Origin: UBA2336 sp037443645
GTDB taxonomy: Bacteria > Bacteroidota > Bacteroidia > Cytophagales > Cyclobacteriaceae
Assembly (NCBI GenBank): GCA_037443645.1
Contig: JBBINY010000074.1
Coordinates: 1-9,596, forward strand
Length of the DNA: 9,596 nt
Direction of reading: 5' to 3'
In this document: positions 5,534 through 9,596 of the stretch, in pieces
Layout of the letters: each line of letters starts with the position of its first letter
Position numbering within the stretch: the first letter of the stretch is position 1
The notes under the pieces: generated by a model
Told to the model about the DNA's origin: nothing
What the model saw: only the letters and a program-made list of their open reading frames with translations
Database searches by the model: none
Position numbers and translations under genes: made by a program

Positions 5534-6358
5534 ATGAAGTTTAGAGAACTGTTTTTTCTGATAAGTCTGGTCCCGCTTACCGCGTTCAGCCAAGGCGAAA
5601 TTTTTACCCATAAACCCTATGACCCTGCTAACGTTCGGAGTCGGGTAGCGTTTGACTTCGACTCGTATTATTTCGTTGCAGGCAATAAGTTTTTTGTGGC
5701 ACGCGGATCCTTCTACTACGGTTTTCCAAACGATCGACATGCTTTTGGTTTATCCATCCCACTCGTACACAGTATTTTCAATGCCGATTTTGCAGGGTAC
5801 GAGAATACTACAGGCATCGGAGACATCCGGATGAGCTATATGGGCGCTGCTTATGTAAAAAAAACTCCGTTGGGCATCGAACGGGTCTCATGCTACCTCG
5901 ATGTTACCGCCCCCACCGGCAATGCCGACCTTGGCCATGGCGTTGGGTCATGGCTGTATAAGCCTGGTGTAATTCTCTCTGTACAACCCAGTCCGGCATT
6001 TAGCCTGTACCCTGAAGTGCGTTTTCAATTTTCCGGAAAAGAAGTAAACAGCCGTGGCGGAGCGGATGGTGTGCCCGATCTGGAAGATCCTGAAGAGGAT
6101 GAGAAATTGCAAAACATATCATTGGCACTACCGGCTACCTATGTGCTGGAAGACTGGGAGGGCTGGCTTAGTCTGAACGCAGAATATGCGTATACCTTTG
6201 TTGAGGATACGTACTTTCTTTTCTTGCGATTCGACTTTGGCAAGATGCTAGGCAAACACTCAGCAGCAGGACTTCAGATTACAAAGTTCATTGCAGGCCA
6301 GCCCCGTTTGGAAACGCTGGTTAGGGTGCGGTTTAATTTTTTCCTCGATAAAAATTAA
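5534..6358 (+). CDS. Outer-membrane beta-barrel protein, phenol MetA-pathway type
   Basis: A 274-residue protein with a signal peptide (residues 1-19, likely cleavage in AFS-QG). Alternating aromatic/polar beta strands follow, ending in a Phe-rich strand (VRVRFNFFLDKN). The strand pattern with GIGDIRMSY (94-102) and the loop DVTAPTGNADLGHGVGSW (123-140) is typical of the Phenol_MetA_deg (putative MetA-pathway of phenol degradation) barrel family, which are outer-membrane channel-like proteins of mostly unknown substrate. An acidic loop at 177-190 (ADGVPDLEDPEEDE) could face outside and bind cations. The gene lies between ku and ligD on the opposite strand and converges on ligD with 7 bases between stops. 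It has no known part in DNA repair and is probably an unrelated neighbour. Fold is likely; cargo is unknown. Confidence 0.75.
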   Translation: MKFRELFFLISLVPLTAFSQGEIFTHKPYDPANVRSRVAFDFDSYYFVAGNKFFVARGSFYYGFPNDRHAFGLSIPLVHSIFNADFAGYENTTGIGDIRMSYMGAAYVKKTPLGIERVSCYLDVTAPTGNADLGHGVGSWLYKPGVILSVQPSPAFSLYPEVRFQFSGKEVNSRGGADGVPDLEDPEEDEKLQNISLALPATYVLEDWEGWLSLNAEYAYTFVEDTYFLFLRFDFGKMLGKHSAAGLQITKFIAGQPRLETLVRVRFNFFLDKN

Positions 6359-6365
6359 TATGCTT

Positions 6366-8684
6366 TTACTGCAAATCCGGACGCAGCCGTACAAATACAG
6401 GCTCGCGGTAGTTCTTATCCGGTGTTAAAGAAGCATAACGTACTTCAATCATGATCAGTGGCTCTACCCAGGTTGATTCTTTCTCGTCTAAAACCTTTTC
6501 TTCAACAGGCTTTTTAATTTTCTTCAATTCTTTAATCAGTGACCAGACTTCCTTTATCATAGCATCGTCAAAGCCCGTACCCACCTTGCCACGGTAAATT
6601 AATCCGCCCCCCTCCTTTTCTGCAATGTGCAGCCCTCCGAAAGTGGTGCTCCGGTTTCCCTTGCCCCGGTTATATCCGATGATAACGCAGTCGGCCGAAT
6701 TTCTGATCTTTATTTTCACCCAGGCATCCGAACGTTTGCCCGGGTGATACCGGCTGTTGCGCTGTTTGGCCATTATCCCTTCCAGGTCATGCTCTCGCGC
6801 AGCTTCAAGCAATGATTCACCGTCTTCCACCCATTCACTAACACGGTAAGATGAATCTTTTCGGACAGCGTCCTTCAGCCACTCCATCCTTTTTATCAGG
6901 GGCTCATTGATCAGGCTCCTCCCATCCAGGTAAAGGCAATCAAAAACATAACAGTAAACGGGCGATGACCTTGAAAGCTTTTGAATAGTCGTTTCTCCCG
7001 ATGCCATCAAGCGGTTTATTACCTTTTTAAATTCGGGCCGGCCTTGCTTGTTCAGGCAAACAATCTCGGCATCAAACAATCCACAGGTAGCCCGGAAGGC
7101 CTTATCGGCTGCAAGCAATTCAGGAAATTGCCCGGTAATATCATTCTGATTCCGGCTGCGTATGCGCACGTGGCCATCCTCGAGGGCAATCAAAGCACGT
7201 ATCCCGTCCCACTTTACTTCATACACGTAATCGCCTTGTTTCGGCAACTGTTCAGCGCTTTCCGCAAGCATCGGCTCAATGGTGTCGTGCAGGTAGTTCA
7301 CCTGCGGGGTATCGACCCGCTCCAGCAAAAACTCTTTCTCCTTAATTCGATAGATCCTGTACTCGCCTGATACTTCCTTACTGCTGAGACGAAAGTAAAA
7401 GCCATCTTTTTTTTCCTTCGTGATGGTGTACTTACCTGATGCATAAATCCACATGTCACCTCCACCGTATTGCCCTTTTGGTATTTTTCCATCGAATGTC
7501 AGGTATTTCAGGGGGTGATCCTCGGTTTGCACGGCTAACCGCTTTACACCGGGATGAGGTGGGAGTCCCCGGGGTACAGCCCACGATTTCAATACACCAT
7601 CCTGTTCTAACCGCAAGTCATAATGCAGGTGCGAGGCATGGTGCCGGTGAACAACGAAATTATTACCACCTGCTTCAGGAGTATGGGCATCGGGCTCAGG
7701 AGTTTTTGTGAAGTCACGCTTCTTCTCATAGGCCTCAAGTTGTTCGGGCGTCTTTCGTTTCCGTGACGGAGGCATGTCCTTCACCACCTTTTTTTTACGG
7801 TGATTGTGTAACTCCACACTAAATGCATCGATTGCCTCCCACGCGTCTCCGTCAGCCGTTACCTTATCGAGCGCATTGTGAATAGTATGTTCAAGCGGGC
7901 TTTTCAGTTTCTCCAATTCATCCCACCTCAGCGGCATGGATACCGGTGCCCCGATGCGTCCACGTAGACTATACGGTGATACAATGCTTTGCCCTGAGCG
8001 GATGCGGTAGATATCGATAAGGGTCCTTCCTTTCCGCGCTTCTTTCTTGATGTGCAACGTAGCAACCGAAGAGTTCCGTTCAACAAAGGGCTGTGCAATG
8101 AGTTGTGCCGTTTCAAATACGGTATGGAAGTCAAACTTCGGCTCAATGGGGCAACACAGATGGATCCCTTTACCTCCGGTTGTTTTCACAAATGCCGTAT
8201 AGCCGAATGATTCGATATACTCCTTAAGATCAATTGCAATCGGAACAACCTTTCTGAAGTCATAGCCTTCAGGAGGATCAAGATCAAATACCATGTAATC
8301 CGGAAAATCAAACCGGGGTCGCCTGCTGTGTAGCTGGTGAAGTTCCAATGCGGCAAGATTGGCAAGCCAAACCAACACAGCAGGCTCTGTAGCAATAATG
8401 TAGTCTTTCTTCTCCTCTTTCCCCAGCTTTTCAAACTCCACCCAGGGTGGCGCCCATTCCGGCCGGTTCTTTTGGTAAAACATTTCTCCGTGAATTCCAT
8501 CCGGGTACCTGATGAGCGTAAGCGCTCTTCCCTTGATGTGTTTTAACAGGGTGGGTGCAATCTTCAGGTAGTACTGGATTACTTCTGCCTTCACGATGCC
8601 GTCTTCAGGAAAGAGAACTTTATCAAGGTTGGAAAGTTCCAGTTTCCGTTTTCCTATTTCCGTCCATTGTGCTTTCCTGGCCAT
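6366..8684 (-). CDS. ligD: LigD, multifunctional ATP-dependent DNA ligase of NHEJ (POL-PE-LIG)
   Basis: A 772-residue protein with all three LigD modules in the order polymerase, phosphoesterase, ligase. The primase-type polymerase domain (about 10-290) shows FDLDPP (metal ligands Asp134 and Asp136), TTGGKGIHL (168-176) and Asp224 in LIDIYR. The 3'-phosphoesterase domain (about 340-455) shows HRHHASHLHYDLRLE with His348, His354, Asp356 and Glu360, plus His390 in TEDHP. The ligase domain (about 468-772) has motif I KWDG with the adenylated Lys491, motif III around Glu540 (LFDAEIV), motif IV EGIMAK (635-640), motif V WVKIKIRN (655-662) and a C-terminal OB fold. The order matches mycobacterial LigD rather than the PE-LIG-POL order of Pseudomonas. 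All key residues are present, so it should be active in filling, trimming and sealing Ku-bound ends. ATG 8684 lies 3 bases after the stop of the transporter gene. Confidence 0.96.
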   Translation of the reverse strand: MARKAQWTEIGKRKLELSNLDKVLFPEDGIVKAEVIQYYLKIAPTLLKHIKGRALTLIRYPDGIHGEMFYQKNRPEWAPPWVEFEKLGKEEKKDYIIATEPAVLVWLANLAALELHQLHSRRPRFDFPDYMVFDLDPPEGYDFRKVVPIAIDLKEYIESFGYTAFVKTTGGKGIHLCCPIEPKFDFHTVFETAQLIAQPFVERNSSVATLHIKKEARKGRTLIDIYRIRSGQSIVSPYSLRGRIGAPVSMPLRWDELEKLKSPLEHTIHNALDKVTADGDAWEAIDAFSVELHNHRKKKVVKDMPPSRKRKTPEQLEAYEKKRDFTKTPEPDAHTPEAGGNNFVVHRHHASHLHYDLRLEQDGVLKSWAVPRGLPPHPGVKRLAVQTEDHPLKYLTFDGKIPKGQYGGGDMWIYASGKYTITKEKKDGFYFRLSSKEVSGEYRIYRIKEKEFLLERVDTPQVNYLHDTIEPMLAESAEQLPKQGDYVYEVKWDGIRALIALEDGHVRIRSRNQNDITGQFPELLAADKAFRATCGLFDAEIVCLNKQGRPEFKKVINRLMASGETTIQKLSRSSPVYCYVFDCLYLDGRSLINEPLIKRMEWLKDAVRKDSSYRVSEWVEDGESLLEAAREHDLEGIMAKQRNSRYHPGKRSDAWVKIKIRNSADCVIIGYNRGKGNRSTTFGGLHIAEKEGGGLIYRGKVGTGFDDAMIKEVWSLIKELKKIKKPVEEKVLDEKESTWVEPLIMIEVRYASLTPDKNYREPVFVRLRPDLQ

Positions 8685-8687
8685 ACA

Positions 8688-9596
8688 TTAAAGGTCAGTG
8701 GTTGATTTGGCAGGTAAAAAGATCATACCCACTGCAAAACAGCTTGCCGCAACAACTATGGGATACCACAAACCTGCAAATGGATCGCCCCCAATGGTAA
8801 GGGCGGTTGCAATAAACGGAGTAAGTCCACCGAATATTCCATTTCCGATGTGATACGGGAGTGACATGGAGGTGTACCGGATCCGGGTTGGAAAGAGTTC
8901 AACCAGGAAAGCGGCAATCGGACCATATACCATGGTAACAAAAATAACCTGAGCGGCTATGAGTCCAACCATCAACCAGTAGCTTACATCGCCAAGCGTT
9001 ATCTCCTTCTTAAACTCAGATGTTACTTTTCCGTTGTTGCTTGATTCCACATGGGTTTCAACCAATCGGGTTTCATCGGTATAATGCCGGGTAGTTCGGG
9101 AAATTCTTACGGAATCACCTTCACTGGTCATGGAAATGGATTGAAACGGTGGCTCGGCTTCGGCACGTTCCTGTTTTACCGATACATCACTCAACCTGAA
9201 CATGGTTTTATAAATGGGTTTATATAAGACAATAGCCAGCAACATGCCGGTCATCATGATGTACTTCCGACCGATTTTATCAGACCACCAGCCAAAGACT
9301 ATAAACAGAGGAGTTCCAACAACCAATGCTGTCGCCACGATATAATTCGACTGCACAAATTCAATGTTGCAGGTCTTCTGAATAAAAGAAAGTGCATAGA
9401 ACTGGCCCGTATACCAAATCACCCCTTGACCTGCCGTTGCACCAAATAAAGCGAGAAGTACCCATTTAAGGTTTTCTCTCTTGCCAAAACTCTCTTTAAT
9501 AGGATTGGAGGACAACTTACCTTGCGATTTGATGGCTGCAAACAAGGGCGACTCCTCCATCCTTAGCCGGATATAAATAGAAATGCCCACCAGAAA
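8688..9596 (-). CDS. MHS-family (metabolite:H+ symporter) MFS transporter, C-terminal part (runs off right edge)
   Basis: The frame stays open to the window edge. The visible 302 residues are the C-terminal half or more of an inner-membrane transporter, so the GTG at 9590 is internal rather than the true start. Evidence for the family: IYIRLRMEESPLF near the edge, which in MHS proteins marks the end of the N-terminal six-helix bundle; GWWSDKIGRK (about 101-111), the second-half MFS loop motif; and ELFPTRIRYTSMSLPYHIGNG (split here as 233-253), the MHS signature. MHS members such as ProP and ShiA import small osmolytes or organic acids with protons; this substrate cannot be told. A hydrophilic stretch of about 70 residues (about 133-204, rich in Ser, Thr and Glu) separates two membrane segments, longer than in ProP. 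The stop codon lies 3 bases before the ligD start, so the two genes are probably one transcript. Confidence 0.88.
   Translation of the reverse strand, partial: FLVGISIYIRLRMEESPLFAAIKSQGKLSSNPIKESFGKRENLKWVLLALFGATAGQGVIWYTGQFYALSFIQKTCNIEFVQSNYIVATALVVGTPLFIVFGWWSDKIGRKYIMMTGMLLAIVLYKPIYKTMFRLSDVSVKQERAEAEPPFQSISMTSEGDSVRISRTTRHYTDETRLVETHVESSNNGKVTSEFKKEITLGDVSYWLMVGLIAAQVIFVTMVYGPIAAFLVELFPTRIRYTSMSLPYHIGNGIFGGLTPFIATALTIGGDPFAGLWYPIVVAASCFAVGMIFLPAKSTTDL

Noticed and set aside
6349..6368. TAAAA/TTTTA symmetry between the barrel and ligD stop codons as a terminator.
   Set aside because: Only five A-T pairs, partly forced by facing stop codons; no stable stem.
6981..7370. A 129-codon plus-strand frame inside ligD.
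   Set aside because: It lies wholly antisense to conserved LigD ligase and phosphoesterase motifs and has no family features of its own.

Overview
The window looks like chromosomal DNA from a member of the Bacteroidota, probably a Cytophagales-like lineage. This is inferred from three things: several protein types common in that phylum (a DUF3667 zinc-ribbon membrane protein, a small eRF1-like protein, a POL-PE-LIG form of LigD), AT-rich gene starts without clear Shine-Dalgarno sequences, and one exact match to the phylum's TAnnTTTG -7 promoter element. No rRNA, tRNA, CRISPR array, insertion sequence or phage gene was seen. Genes are tightly packed and the longest stretch without a recognised gene is under 250 bases.

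Left part (1-2569). The first 60 bases hold the 5' end of a minus-strand nitronate monooxygenase/FabK-like gene, divergent from an exported two-domain rhodanese (134-1015). The rhodanese meets, stop codon to stop codon, a minus-strand gene for a small eRF1-like (baeRF-type) protein. A 14-bp imperfect hairpin spans that junction. Next comes a minus-strand alpha/beta hydrolase of the TEX30/KANSL3-like type. It is preceded by an unlisted 33-codon reading frame encoding a single-pass membrane peptide.

Middle part (2570-4538). A plus-strand HEAT-like helical repeat protein overlaps a DUF3667 zinc-ribbon membrane protein by 8 bases. It converges on a minus-strand TPR protein that lies directly downstream of ku.

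Right part (4583-9596). This is a two-protein bacterial non-homologous end-joining (NHEJ) locus. Ku (minus strand) and the three-domain LigD (polymerase, phosphoesterase, ligase; minus strand) carry the end-binding and end-processing/ligation functions. They are separated by an oppositely oriented outer-membrane beta-barrel gene of the phenol MetA type, so ku has its own promoter region. That region contains a 43-bp dyad centred on TAGTGCACTA. LigD starts 3 bases after the stop of a metabolite:H+ symporter (MHS/MFS) gene that runs off the right edge, so the two are probably co-transcribed.

The NHEJ pair is a known system. The less explained parts are the transporter-ligD coupling, the TPR gene behind ku, the dyad upstream of ku, and the small membrane ORF.
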